The translations under genes were made by a program, and so were the position numbers. DNA of 64,000 bases. It comes from Yeosuana sp043876835. Its GTDB lineage: Bacteria; Bacteroidota; Bacteroidia; Flavobacteriales; Flavobacteriaceae. The stretch's first letter is position 1. Each line of letters begins with the position of its first letter. Shown in pieces: positions 16,267-25,925 of the stretch. The notes under the pieces were generated by a model. That model made no database searches. It was not told where the DNA came from and saw only the letters and a program-made list of their open reading frames with translations. Where the stretch lies: the NCBI RefSeq assembly GCF_043876835.1, contig NZ_JBAWJZ010000001.1, forward strand, positions 496,001-560,000, in the 5' to 3' direction.

Positions 16267-19200
16267 TAGTTATTTTAAAATATTCTTGAACCTTTACTTT
16301 ATAAATATGCTGCAAAGGTAACGCTTGTCTGTTTAATATTTCTGTGGTTTTAAAATATTGTTTTGCAGTAGGTATTTGATTGTTTGAGTCGTTATTAAAA
16401 TTATCGGTATTAGATTTAGACTCTCTTTTATTGTCTTCACCTTGCTGAAAAGTAGCATTTTCCAATTTCAATAACTGATGCTCCAACTGTTTCATTTTTT
16501 GAAGTGTTTCATTAGTAAACCCTTTATTCAACAAATCCAATTCAATATCTTCCATGTTTTTCAGAAGATTAGAGCCAGAACCAGTTTTTCCTTCTTTAGC
16601 AAGTTTTTCCTCTAGTGCTTGTCTTAATTCTTGTTGTTGCTGATAAATTTCATATAATAATCCATTCATTGAATCATTATCGCCATCTTCACCATTTTCT
16701 TTGCCATTATTTCCTTTTTGCTGTTCACCCTTTTCGTCCTTTTTATCACCTTTACCATCCTTTGGTTTACCGCTTTCATCTTTTTTCATGCCGTCTTCCA
16801 TCATTTTATTTAGCTCTTCTTGACTCATTATAATGTCTGGTAATTGCATGTCTCCTTTTCCTTGTCCTGGTGAAGGATTTAATTGCTCCTCCATATTGTC
16901 AAGAACATCGCTTAAAAAATTTGCTAAATTATTGGCGGCGGTTACAGTAAACTGTTGATTTGATATACCTTGTAAAATTTCGTTTTCGGCCAACTGAGAC
17001 AATGACTTATCAATATTATAATAAACCTCGGTGATTTCTTTGTTTACTGTTTCAGATAATTTTGGTTCTCTTAAGGAAAGCGCAAAAAGACTGTCATCAA
17101 TATGCTTAAAATGTTCTCTTAAACTACTTTGCTTTCTTAAATAAGAAGCATATTTATTATGGTTAACTTCAATGACTTTAAATTGATTCATTAAAGACTC
17201 TTGCTCAAAAGAAAACAATAATAAATTATCTAAAATTTGACGCAACATGTCAACATCTTCCTGCATCTGTTCTCCTCCGCTCATTTGCATGGATTGATTC
17301 ATTTTTTCACTCATCTTCATCATTTTTTGAGCTGCTTTCTTTTGACTTTTCTGAGCGTTTTTTAAATTTTCATCCTCTTTAGGATTAGTCTTATCTTCTT
17401 TTGATGCTTCTTTATTTTCACTATTTTTTAACTCTTCCGAAGCCTTTTTTTGTTCAGACACAACTTCATTTTCATCTAGCTTATCTCGTGGTATTTCAAT
17501 AGGCTTTTTTAGTTCTTTATTATCCTTCTCTAATTGATCTAATTCCTTTTTAAAGTCATCAAAATTTTTGTTTAATTCATCTTGTTTTTCGGTAGTGTTT
17601 TCTTCTTTTGGGGTGTTTGATAATTTTTCCTGATCTATAGCTTGCTTTAATAGTTCTTGTTGAAGCTTATCTAATTTTTTTTCTACATAAAAGCGTTTAG
17701 TTAATTCAAGTAATTGTTCTAAACTTCTCTTTTTATTTTTGTTCTGTTTGGCTAACTCATCCAATTTTTGTGAAAACTCTTCCTTGTTTATTTTCTCTTG
17801 AAGCTTTTCAAACTCTTCTAACAATTTTTCATCTTGTTTTAACTGTTGTTCGTTTTCATTGAGTCTATCTTTTAAATCTTCTTTGAAAATATCTTTTTTA
17901 GAATTGTCCTTTTGAAATTCTTCCAAGTTTTCTTTTAATTGCTTGTTGAAGTTTTTCATCATTTCGTCCTGCTGCTTTTGCCGTTTAAGAAATGATTCCA
18001 ATTTTTTCTTATCACTAAAATTCAACTCCGATTTTTCCTTTTGGGTTTTAGATAATTCTTCAAGTTGCTTGTCTTGTTCTTCAAACTTTTTTAAAGATTT
18101 ATTTAAATCCTTAATCGTTTCATTTTGCATATTAAGACTTCGTTGTTCCTCTTCTTCTTTGGTTCTCTTTCTGTAAGTAAACACATTGCTTTTAGTGCTT
18201 TTGAAATTATGAACAACATCGTTATCAAAAACCTGAAAATACAAGTTATAACTAATGCCTTCTTCAATATTTAAATTATTTGGGAACGCTGTGATAAACT
18301 CAGAAATATTTGATGATGACACCGGAATATTAAGATATTGCTTATTGCTTTCTTCCTCAAAAGGATAATACACCAATTGCAATTTGTTAAACCCATAATC
18401 ATCGCTTAATTGACCATAAAAATATAGGGTTTGCATATCAACACTATCTTTTTCAACTTTTAAATTAAGCTCAGGATATTCGTCTTTAATCACATTAATG
18501 CTAAAAGCTAATTTTTCATAATCTTTAAGATGTTCGTTACTGGTGCTTAAACTATATTCAAAATCGTTATAAATCCTTTTTGATAACTCAAACTTATCAT
18601 TATCTGTTTTTGAAAATGAAAGCGTATCTTTAGAAAAAAGACTGACATTTTCAGTGGATTTGGTGTTAAGTTTCCAAGTAACATTAGTTCCCTCTGGAAT
18701 AACCGCATTACCTGTACTTTTTAAAACTTCTGACGGTTTATTAACATAAGAAGGATACTTTAAAAGCAGTTCAAAACTTAATAATGATGGAGCTTCAATG
18801 ATATTCAAATCATATGGTTTTGAAGTCACATTATTGGCTGTTAACTCAAACTGGATATTCTCTTTAGGTTTAGAAAATACATATTCAAACTCTCCTACAT
18901 TTTTTTGTTGCAAAAAATACGATTCATTGTTATAATGTATCTCAACGTTATTTGGCATTACGCTTCCTGAAACTGTGACATGAAGAATAAAATCAGTGTT
19001 CTCAATAACATTCAAATCGTTGTTTACAACGTAAAATTGAAATGGCGCCGGTTGTTCGTAAGCCGTTTTATAATGTACTACTCTTTCAAAACTGTCACTA
19101 AACAAATTAAAATTACCTGTAACAAAAGTTATTAATATGATTATCAATGGAATAGCAGCATATTTGAAATATTTGAAATTGGTTTTAAAATTAATAGCCA

Positions 19201-19624
19201 ACTTAAATGGTATCGGGCTTAGTTCGGTAGATTTTTGATTAATGCTAGCTAAAAGCAGTTCTGTTTTTGAAGTATCAGATTGAAGTTGCAGTACGTTAAG
19301 CAGCTTATCATTTACTTGTGGAAAATGTTTCCCAATAAGTTTTGAAGCGTATTCGTAATTTATACCTTTTTTAAGTTTTAAAAGTTTAGCAATAGGAAAA
19401 ACTATAAACTTAATAACCAAAGCAATTTCAACACCAACAAACAACCAAAACAAAATAGTTCTGGCCAAAGAATTTAACCACAAAAAATATTCAATTAAAA
19501 GAGTAGCTAAAAAATATAACAAGCCCAATGCAAAAAATAAAATAATTCCTTTTATCAGTTCATTGGTGTAATACTTTCTAATGAATCCTTCTAACTTATC
19601 TTGTATGTTTTTAAATCCCTCCAA
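16259..19624 (-). CDS. Very large DUF4175-like membrane protein with coiled coils
   Basis: 1121 residues. Two membrane segments near the N-terminus (about 25-45 and 55-72) and a third near 150-168, then a ~300-residue beta-rich extracytoplasmic region, then from about 490 on a very long Lys/Glu/Gln-rich coiled coil broken by low-complexity stretches (for example KPKDGKGDKKDEKGEQQKGN near 960). I know this plan as the Bacteroidota DUF4175 family; function unknown. The start is probably TTG at 19624: a stop codon directly precedes it and no ATG is available. Overlaps ybeY by 8 bp. Confidence 0.8.
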   Translation of the reverse strand: MEGFKNIQDKLEGFIRKYYTNELIKGIILFFALGLLYFLATLLIEYFLWLNSLARTILFWLFVGVEIALVIKFIVFPIAKLLKLKKGINYEYASKLIGKHFPQVNDKLLNVLQLQSDTSKTELLLASINQKSTELSPIPFKLAINFKTNFKYFKYAAIPLIIILITFVTGNFNLFSDSFERVVHYKTAYEQPAPFQFYVVNNDLNVIENTDFILHVTVSGSVMPNNVEIHYNNESYFLQQKNVGEFEYVFSKPKENIQFELTANNVTSKPYDLNIIEAPSLLSFELLLKYPSYVNKPSEVLKSTGNAVIPEGTNVTWKLNTKSTENVSLFSKDTLSFSKTDNDKFELSKRIYNDFEYSLSTSNEHLKDYEKLAFSINVIKDEYPELNLKVEKDSVDMQTLYFYGQLSDDYGFNKLQLVYYPFEEESNKQYLNIPVSSSNISEFITAFPNNLNIEEGISYNLYFQVFDNDVVHNFKSTKSNVFTYRKRTKEEEEQRSLNMQNETIKDLNKSLKKFEEQDKQLEELSKTQKEKSELNFSDKKKLESFLKRQKQQDEMMKNFNKQLKENLEEFQKDNSKKDIFKEDLKDRLNENEQQLKQDEKLLEEFEKLQEKINKEEFSQKLDELAKQNKNKKRSLEQLLELTKRFYVEKKLDKLQQELLKQAIDQEKLSNTPKEENTTEKQDELNKNFDDFKKELDQLEKDNKELKKPIEIPRDKLDENEVVSEQKKASEELKNSENKEASKEDKTNPKEDENLKNAQKSQKKAAQKMMKMSEKMNQSMQMSGGEQMQEDVDMLRQILDNLLLFSFEQESLMNQFKVIEVNHNKYASYLRKQSSLREHFKHIDDSLFALSLREPKLSETVNKEITEVYYNIDKSLSQLAENEILQGISNQQFTVTAANNLANFLSDVLDNMEEQLNPSPGQGKGDMQLPDIIMSQEELNKMMEDGMKKDESGKPKDGKGDKKDEKGEQQKGNNGKENGEDGDNDSMNGLLYEIYQQQQELRQALEEKLAKEGKTGSGSNLLKNMEDIELDLLNKGFTNETLQKMKQLEHQLLKLENATFQQGEDNKRESKSNTDNFNNDSNNQIPTAKQYFKTTEILNRQALPLQHIYKVKVQEYFKITND

Positions 19625-19693
19625 CTATATTGTGTCTTTCTAATATCAACTATAACACACGAAATTACAATTTTATTTTAAGCTATAATTGAC

Positions 19694-19701
19694 TAAATTT
19701 G
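19694..19701 (+). promoter_or_regulatory. -7 promoter box of the AlkB-type hydroxylase gene
   Basis: TAAATTTG matches TAnnTTTG, 50 bp before the ATG; no clear -33 element. Confidence 0.45.
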
Positions 19702-19751
19702 ATATAATTGGGCTAAATTCAACAAACAACAAAGTAAACTGACTAAACTAA

Positions 19752-20795
19752 ATGAAAGATTTAAAATATTTAGCTGCATTCTCTATTCCTTTAGTGGCTT
19801 TTATTGGAATTTATATTAGAGGTGTTTATTCATATTTAACACCTGTTTATGCTTTTGTTTTAATTCCTGTTTTAGAATTAATTTTTCCAGTTGACTCTTA
19901 TAATATTTCAGAAGAAGAATCAAAAAACAAATTAAAAAATAAGCTTTTTGATTGGTTGTTATATCTAAACTTTCCTGTTGTTTATGGATTGCTTTTTTAT
20001 GCCTTGATAACGGTTAATTCAAAATTTTTAGATGCATATGAGTTTGTAGGTTTAATTATTTCTATTGGAATTGTTTTAGGAGTTAACGGTATTAATGTGG
20101 CTCATGAACTAGGACACAGACAAAAAACTAATGAACGTTTTCTAGGAAAAGCATTGTTATTGCCTGCTTTATATATGCATTTTTATATTGAGCATAATTT
20201 TGGGCATCATTTGCATGCAGCGACCAAAGAAGATCCAGCTACAGCGAGATATAATCAAAACGTTTATTCTTTTTGGATTACATCAGTATTTAGACAATAT
20301 TTTAATGCTTGGAATATTCAAAAAAATCTCCTAAAAAATAATGGGTTTCATTTTTTGTCTGTGAAAAACGATATGTTATGGTTTACTCTGTTTCAAGCGG
20401 TTTATCTTCTTACAGTTTATTTATTATATAACTATACTGGATTTCTTTTTGCGTTGTTTTCGGCTATAACAGGTTTTATTTTACTGGAAACGGTAAACTA
20501 TATTGAACACTATGGATTACTTCGTTTGAAAACTGCTTCTGGACGTTATGAGCGTGTAAAAGAAATTCATTCATGGAATTCTAATCACGTTATTGGAAGA
20601 ATTGTTTTGTATGAATTAACAAGGCATAGTGATCATCATTATAAAACATCTAAGAAATATCAAATACTTGATTGTCACAAAGAAAGTCCACAGATGCCAT
20701 TTGGATATCCAACCTCTATGGTTCTGGCAATGATTCCTCCTATTTGGTTTCGTATTATGAATAAACGCGTTCCACGTGAAATGATAGGCGCATAA
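19752..20795 (+). CDS. AlkB-type membrane alkane/fatty-chain monooxygenase
   Basis: 347 residues with about six membrane segments and the three histidine boxes of the AlkB branch of the fatty-acid desaturase superfamily: AHELGHR (around 120), IEHNFGHHLHA (around 145) and LTRHSDHHY (around 294), plus NYIEHYGL. These His residues bind a di-iron centre that hydroxylates the terminal carbon of alkanes with O2. No rubredoxin gene lies next to it. The last codons contain a near-match to parS at 20769-20782. It is followed after 50 bp by gltX. Confidence 0.88.
   Translation: MKDLKYLAAFSIPLVAFIGIYIRGVYSYLTPVYAFVLIPVLELIFPVDSYNISEEESKNKLKNKLFDWLLYLNFPVVYGLLFYALITVNSKFLDAYEFVGLIISIGIVLGVNGINVAHELGHRQKTNERFLGKALLLPALYMHFYIEHNFGHHLHAATKEDPATARYNQNVYSFWITSVFRQYFNAWNIQKNLLKNNGFHFLSVKNDMLWFTLFQAVYLLTVYLLYNYTGFLFALFSAITGFILLETVNYIEHYGLLRLKTASGRYERVKEIHSWNSNHVIGRIVLYELTRHSDHHYKTSKKYQILDCHKESPQMPFGYPTSMVLAMIPPIWFRIMNKRVPREMIGA
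20769..20782. promoter_or_regulatory. Degenerate parS-like site inside the AlkB-type gene
   Basis: GTTCCACGTGAAAT: the CACGTG centre and left half are intact. It differs from the general parS form GTTYCACGTGRAAC only in the last base. It encodes residues VPRE, so it may be chance. Confidence 0.35.
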
Positions 20796-20820
20796 TTATT
20801 CCTATTCATAAATATCCTTT

Positions 20821-20828
20821 TATCTTTG
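20821..20828 (+). promoter_or_regulatory. -7 promoter box of gltX
   Basis: TATCTTTG matches TAnnTTTG and ends 17 bp before the gltX ATG. Confidence 0.6.
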
Positions 20829-20845
20829 CACAAAAATTACAAAGC

Positions 20846-22375
20846 ATGAGTAACAATGTTCGTGTGCGTTTTGCACCAAGTCCAACAGGTCCACTACATA
20901 TTGGCGGTGTTCGTACAGCCTTATTCAACTATTTATTTGCAAAAAAACATAACGGTACATTTATCTTAAGAATTGAAGATACCGATCAAAACAGATATGT
21001 TGAAGGTGCTGAACAGTATATTATTGATGCTTTAAACTGGTGTAACATTCCTTATGATGAAGGCCCTGGAAAAGAAGGTGGATTTGGTCCTTACAGACAA
21101 AGTGAACGCAAAGAAATATATAAGCAATATGCTGAACAATTAATTGCTTCTGGAAATGCTTATTATGCCTTTGATACAGCTGAATCTTTAGATTTTCATA
21201 GAAAAGATCATGAAGAAAAAGGGAAAACATTTATTTACAATTGGCACAACAGAGAAAAGTTAACCAATTCTATTTCACTTTCTAAAGAAGAAGTTGAAAA
21301 CCGACTTGCTAATGGCGACGAGTATGTAATTAGATTTAAAATGTTGGATACTAAAAACGAAGAAGCTCAAGCAAGTATTTCAGCAACAGATATTGTTAGA
21401 GGTTATGTATCATTTCAAAAGGAAATTCTTGACGATAAAGTTTTGTTTAAAAGCGATGGCATGCCAACTTATCACTTAGCAAATATTGTTGATGACCATT
21501 TAATGGAAATTACTCATGTAATTCGCGGTGAAGAATGGTTACCTTCACTCCCACTTCATATAGCATTATACGATTCTTTTGGTTGGAAAGCTCCTGAATT
21601 TGCACACCTTCCTTTAATTTTAAAACCTACCGGAACAGGAAAACTAAGCAAAAGAGATGGTGATAAATTAGGGTTTCCTGTATTTCCTTTACAATGGAAC
21701 GATCCAAAATCGGGTGAATTATCTAGAGGTTATAAAGAAGATGGTTATTTTCCTGAAGCCATGATAAATTTCTTAGCCTTTTTAGGTTGGAACCCAGGAA
21801 CTGAACAGGAACTGTTTTCTTTGGCGGAATTAGTCAATTCTTTTGAATTAGAACGTGTTCATAAAGCTGGCGCTCGTTTTGATCCTGAAAAAATCAAATG
21901 GTTTAATCATCATTACATGCAAGAACAAAATAATGTTGAATTAGCAGAAGCATTTAAATTACAAAATGAAAAGTTAAGCGATATTGATGTTGATTATATT
22001 GCCTTGGTTGTTAATTTAATTAAAGAGCGTGCAACTTATATAAGCGATTTCTGGAATTTATCTCATTACTTTTTTGAGTCACCTAAAGCTTATGACGAAA
22101 AAGCATCTAAAAAAGCTTTTAAAGAAGGTACAAAAGAGACATTGTTACAATTGGTTTCAATTATAGATTCTATTAAAGATTTTTCTGTAGAAAATCTTCA
22201 AACAGAAATAAAAGGATGGATAACCACAAACAACATAGGTTTTGGACAAGTAATGATGCCTTTGCGCTTATCTTTGGTTGGCGAATTACAAGGGCCTGAT
22301 GTATTTGATATTATGTTTATGATTGGAAAAGGCGAAACCAAAAAACGTCTTGAAAATGCTTTGGCAATTTTGTAA
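20846..22375 (+). CDS. gltX: Glutamyl-tRNA synthetase
   Basis: 509 residues. It begins VRVRFAPSPTGPLHIGGVRTA, carrying the class I HIGH-type motif (HIGG), followed by FILRIEDTDQNR; the KMSKS motif appears as KLSKRDGD. The order and length are those of a discriminating bacterial GluRS that charges tRNA-Glu. A separate glnS lies 3.5 kb downstream, so Gln-tRNA need not be made through a Glu-tRNA-Gln route. Own promoter box; the next gene is convergent only 6 bp away. Confidence 0.97.
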   Translation: MSNNVRVRFAPSPTGPLHIGGVRTALFNYLFAKKHNGTFILRIEDTDQNRYVEGAEQYIIDALNWCNIPYDEGPGKEGGFGPYRQSERKEIYKQYAEQLIASGNAYYAFDTAESLDFHRKDHEEKGKTFIYNWHNREKLTNSISLSKEEVENRLANGDEYVIRFKMLDTKNEEAQASISATDIVRGYVSFQKEILDDKVLFKSDGMPTYHLANIVDDHLMEITHVIRGEEWLPSLPLHIALYDSFGWKAPEFAHLPLILKPTGTGKLSKRDGDKLGFPVFPLQWNDPKSGELSRGYKEDGYFPEAMINFLAFLGWNPGTEQELFSLAELVNSFELERVHKAGARFDPEKIKWFNHHYMQEQNNVELAEAFKLQNEKLSDIDVDYIALVVNLIKERATYISDFWNLSHYFFESPKAYDEKASKKAFKEGTKETLLQLVSIIDSIKDFSVENLQTEIKGWITTNNIGFGQVMMPLRLSLVGELQGPDVFDIMFMIGKGETKKRLENALAIL

Positions 22376-22381
22376 TGGTTT

Positions 22382-23068
22382 TTAAAAAGAAATTACGGCT
22401 CCTAAAACGAGCATAGATTGGTTGCCTTTAAAGCTTTTTTCACTGTTTCCAGATGTGTCTAAATTTTCACTGTTAAGTTTCTTTAGTATATTGGTAAACC
22501 CATATATATATTGAACTTTCAGACTAATAAAATCCAATCCTGCAGAAGCGCCAATGGCGCCATTAATATTAAACTTAGAAATATCTGTAATATCAGCAGC
22601 TGATAAATTATTGTAATTGTTTATATAATAAGCTTCTTGTGATTTATTTTTTAATTCCAGCTTTCCGTTATATTGAAGCATAGGTCCAACATCAATAGTA
22701 AAGTATCTTTGAATAATCTTAATGTGACCCAATAAAGCCACTTGAGCTGTAAATAATTTATATTCTATAAATGCGTCTTCTGTACTTATTAAAGTTGGTC
22801 TTCCTAAAATGTTGATGTGATTTTCTGAAAGTTGCATACCAAAACTCATATTATACCACCTATTAGGTATATCAACCGTTGCCAAAAAGCCCCCTAAAAA
22901 CCCTGTGACTTGCTCTGTTTCAAAATTATCTGTTATAATATCAAATTTAGTGATAGCCCCATTAACACTAATGCCATTTGTTATGTGATAATTCCCTTTT
23001 TGGCTGTAACTTTTTGTAACAAAAGCAATGCTTAAGACTACTAATAGGTAATTAAGTTTTTGTTTCAT
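22382..23068 (-). CDS. Outer membrane beta-barrel protein of unknown function
   Basis: About 228 residues from ATG 23068 (MKQKLNYLLVVLSIAFVTKSYS), a Sec signal peptide. The rest alternates hydrophobic and polar residues with many aromatic ends (YNMSFGMQLSEN, FISLKVQYIYGFTNIL) and finishes in hydrophobic LVLGAVISF with a terminal Phe, the usual outer membrane barrel signal. I think it is a small PorT/OMP_b-brl-like barrel. No specific role can be read. It lies convergent to gltX and divergent from the SPFH gene. Confidence 0.65.
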   Translation of the reverse strand: MKQKLNYLLVVLSIAFVTKSYSQKGNYHITNGISVNGAITKFDIITDNFETEQVTGFLGGFLATVDIPNRWYNMSFGMQLSENHINILGRPTLISTEDAFIEYKLFTAQVALLGHIKIIQRYFTIDVGPMLQYNGKLELKNKSQEAYYINNYNNLSAADITDISKFNINGAIGASAGLDFISLKVQYIYGFTNILKKLNSENLDTSGNSEKSFKGNQSMLVLGAVISF

Positions 23069-23143
23069 AAGTATTAGTAATATCAATCAAATATAACATA
23101 AATTTTGTATCTTAAACATTCTTAAAATTTTAATGTAAAAGTC

Positions 23144-24073
23144 ATGAGTCAAATATTTTTTCCAGTTGTAGTCTTCTTTGGGGTTATTATTTTAATCTCT
23201 TCTTTCTTTATTGTAAAACAACAAACGGCAGCTATTATTGAGCGTTTTGGAAAATTCCAAAGTATTCGTAAATCTGGTCTTCAGCTAAAAATTCCTTTGG
23301 TTGATAGAATTGCTGGACGATTAAGTTTAAAAATTCAACAATTAGACGTCATTGTTGAAACCAAAACGTTGGACGATGTATTTGTAAAACTTAAGGTCTC
23401 TGTACAATATAAAGTACTTCCCGAAAAAGTTTATGACGCTTTTTATAAACTGGATTATCCACATGAACAAATTACTAGTTATGTATTCGATGTTGTTAGG
23501 GCTGAAGTTCCTAAAATGAAATTAGACGATGTGTTTGTGAAAAAAGATGATATCGCCATTGCTGTAAAAACCGAGCTAAACGACGCCATGATGGAATATG
23601 GATATGATATTATTAGAACCTTGGTTACCGATATTGATCCAGATGCACAAGTAAAAATAGCAATGAACAGAATTAATGCTGCAGACAGAGAAAAAACCGC
23701 TGCTCAATACGAAGGTGATGCAGCCAGAATTTTAATTGTTGAAAAAGCAAAAGCTGAAGCTGAGAGCAAACGTTTACAAGGTCAAGGTATTGCCGACCAA
23801 CGTAGAGAGATTGCTCGTGGTTTAGAAGAATCTGTTGATGTGTTAAACAGGGTTGGTATTAATTCTCAAGAAGCCTCTGCATTAATTGTAGTAACCCAAC
23901 ATTACGACACTTTACAATCGCTTGGTCAAGAAACAAACAGTAACTTAATTTTATTGCCTAATTCACCTCAAGCGGCAAGTAATATGTTGAATGATATGGT
24001 TGCGAGTTTTACTGCCAGTAATCAAATTGGAGAATCCATGAAAGAAGCAAAAAGAAACCCAAAAAAAAGATAA
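23144..24073 (+). CDS. SPFH/Band 7 (stomatin-like) membrane protein
   Basis: 309 residues: an N-terminal membrane segment (about 4-24), then the Band 7/SPFH domain (VKQQTAAIIERFGKF, GLQLKIPLVDRI, QVKIAMNRINAADREKTAA) and an Ala/Glu-rich coiled coil (AEAESKRLQGQGIADQRREIARG) and a flexible end. Stomatin-like proteins oligomerise at the membrane and organise lipid domains or protease access. The usual partner gene (NfeD) is not adjacent. Followed by a terminator hairpin. Confidence 0.93.
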   Translation: MSQIFFPVVVFFGVIILISSFFIVKQQTAAIIERFGKFQSIRKSGLQLKIPLVDRIAGRLSLKIQQLDVIVETKTLDDVFVKLKVSVQYKVLPEKVYDAFYKLDYPHEQITSYVFDVVRAEVPKMKLDDVFVKKDDIAIAVKTELNDAMMEYGYDIIRTLVTDIDPDAQVKIAMNRINAADREKTAAQYEGDAARILIVEKAKAEAESKRLQGQGIADQRREIARGLEESVDVLNRVGINSQEASALIVVTQHYDTLQSLGQETNSNLILLPNSPQAASNMLNDMVASFTASNQIGESMKEAKRNPKKR

Positions 24074-24096
24074 ATAAGTATTGAATTTTATAAAAC

Positions 24097-24131
24097 TAAA
24101 ACCCTTTGAGAAACAATCTTAAAGGTTTTTT
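24097..24131 (+). terminator. Terminator after the SPFH gene
   Basis: AAACC-C-TTTGAGA and TCTTAAAGGTTT form a bulged stem over a short AACAA loop, followed by a T-run. Confidence 0.65.
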
Positions 24132-25291
24132 TAATTTTTAAATGGATGTCTTTCTTCCCATTCTTGAGATGGATTCATAAACATAAAAACTTGTTTTAAT
24201 ATTGCATTCGCAAAACCATTGGTCAATTTTAAATACATGTACATGCTTTCTGGTTTAGCGCCTACAGAACTTTTAATTTCCATTGCTGTTCTAGCGTAAA
24301 CAACAGAGTTAAACTTATTCTTTATAGCAAAATAAGCCATGTCATAGAGCATATTTAAATATAATTGATTGGTGTGTTGATGTTCAGAATCGTAGCCTAA
24401 AAAATAGGTTTCTAAAGACTTGTTGTTAAGTATTAAAGAGTAAAAACCAATCAACTGATTGTCTAAATAATAACCAAAAATTCTAAAGTTCTCTTTTAAG
24501 TGTTGCTTTAAAGTTAAAAAATGATTTTTTGGTAAAATAAACGTGTTAAACGCTGCATTATTGGAAACATTCATGTACAATTCATAAATAGCTTCTGATT
24601 CTGACTTTAAGGTTTCTAAATCCAATTCTTTAACCAAAATATGGTTTCTTTTTTGTCTGGCTCGTTTAAAACGTGTTCTATATTTAGTTGTCATGTCTGA
24701 TACATAATCGCTCTCATTTAACCATTCTTTTCTAGTCCTCATAATCATGTTTGGCTGGACTTTCATTTTATAAAACTTCTTTGATTGAAAAACTGGTTGT
24801 TCTAAATGTATAGCGTCATTTTCAAAATAATCCTTGAAAAGAATTAATCGAATGGTCTTTCTCTTTTTAGTTTTTATCTGCTTGATCAATTCCTTGCAAG
24901 CATCAAAAATTTTTTCAAGAAAATCTGCTTGTTGAATCTCAGATTGATTAAAAAAAATTCCGTGTTGACCTGTATGTGTTAAGTTACCAACAACCAAGAT
25001 ATTCCCCTTTAAAACCTTTGACATTGCGTTTTGAGCAAACTCTTTAAAACACGAAACTCTTTCATGCCTAAACATATCTTTTAGATATAATTGAACGCGT
25101 TGAATTATAGCTATTCCAATTAATTTGTCCAATTTAAAAACGCCAACATAATAGATACAAATAGTATCTGGACATGCTTTTTCAAAAGCTTCTAAATATT
25201 GTGTCTGTAAGAATAAATCGTGCTTGGTTAAGTCATTCCATTGAGTTTTTGGAAGCTTGCTTACTGAGTTATATAGTTTATATTCTATCAA
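24131..25291 (-). CDS. GNAT/FemAB-like acyltransferase
   Basis: 386 residues, soluble, no signal. The second half looks like a GNAT-fold acyltransferase of the FemAB/BioF2-like group: FRIFGYYLDNQLIGFYSLIL, ETYFLGYDSEHQHTNQLYLNMLYDM and SVVYARTAMEIKSSVGAKP. The first half is basic and aligns with nothing I can name. Databases often give such proteins misleading names; the substrate is unknown. The start is probably TTG at 25291, as no in-frame ATG precedes it before a stop. A terminator-like hairpin lies between it and the DUF1761 gene. Confidence 0.65.
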   Translation of the reverse strand: MIEYKLYNSVSKLPKTQWNDLTKHDLFLQTQYLEAFEKACPDTICIYYVGVFKLDKLIGIAIIQRVQLYLKDMFRHERVSCFKEFAQNAMSKVLKGNILVVGNLTHTGQHGIFFNQSEIQQADFLEKIFDACKELIKQIKTKKRKTIRLILFKDYFENDAIHLEQPVFQSKKFYKMKVQPNMIMRTRKEWLNESDYVSDMTTKYRTRFKRARQKRNHILVKELDLETLKSESEAIYELYMNVSNNAAFNTFILPKNHFLTLKQHLKENFRIFGYYLDNQLIGFYSLILNNKSLETYFLGYDSEHQHTNQLYLNMLYDMAYFAIKNKFNSVVYARTAMEIKSSVGAKPESMYMYLKLTNGFANAILKQVFMFMNPSQEWEERHPFKN

Positions 25292-25293
25292 GG

Positions 25294-25332
25294 CAAAAAA
25301 ATAAAGACTGAAAACATATGCAATCAGTCTTT
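25294..25332 (-). terminator. Terminator after the DUF1761 gene
   Basis: On the minus strand AAAGACTG (25325-25332) pairs with CAGTCTTT (25303-25310) over a 14-base loop and is followed by ATTTTTTTG. Confidence 0.7.
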
Positions 25333-25356
25333 AATAATATTAAAAGTTTACAAAAA

Positions 25357-25839
25357 TTATTTCCACCCACAAATAATGGCCCCCATAACGGTTAAGGTTA
25401 CAATCCAATAACCACTATTTATAAAAATATATTTAGCGCTTTTACGTTCAAATAAAGCATTGGTTCCTATAATTGGTAGTGCGATAAACAATCCTGATAT
25501 AAAACCATGTAAAGCACCGTGTTTAAAAGATCTAAAAACATCTCCATAATCGGCCATAAAAGCAGTATACGATGGAAGTCCTTTTGTTGGGTCTCCACCA
25601 ACTAAGCTCAATGCTCCATATTGATGGATTACAATAGGTTGTAAAATAAAAGCTAACATAAAAGCAAACAATAAAGCTAATCCAAAAATTTTAGCCATAT
25701 TACCGCCTTTTATTTGTTCTTCTGTCATGCCTGCAGCTTGCATCCAAGCATTTCCAAATACTTTTGGATTATACCAGATAAATCCAACTACCAGTGCAGA
25801 AATTGCCGCAACCAGTATTGCTAAAAAATTCATTTCCAT
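25357..25839 (-). CDS. DUF1761-family small membrane protein
   Basis: 160 residues with four hydrophobic segments (about 4-24, 50-70, 108-126, 138-157). WYNPKVFGNAWMQAAGMTEEQI near the N-terminus and HGALHGFISGLFIALP are signatures of the DUF1761 family of four-helix membrane proteins. Function unknown. ATG at 25839 or 25833 are both possible. It stands alone, with a terminator hairpin after it. Confidence 0.85.
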   Translation of the reverse strand: MEMNFLAILVAAISALVVGFIWYNPKVFGNAWMQAAGMTEEQIKGGNMAKIFGLALLFAFMLAFILQPIVIHQYGALSLVGGDPTKGLPSYTAFMADYGDVFRSFKHGALHGFISGLFIALPIIGTNALFERKSAKYIFINSGYWIVTLTVMGAIICGWK

Positions 25840-25925
25840 AATATTATTGTTTTAGTTTGATATTAAATATAACTAAAATTATAATATCAAGATATTTTTT
25901 AGTTTGAAAAAGAAGTGTTAACAAA

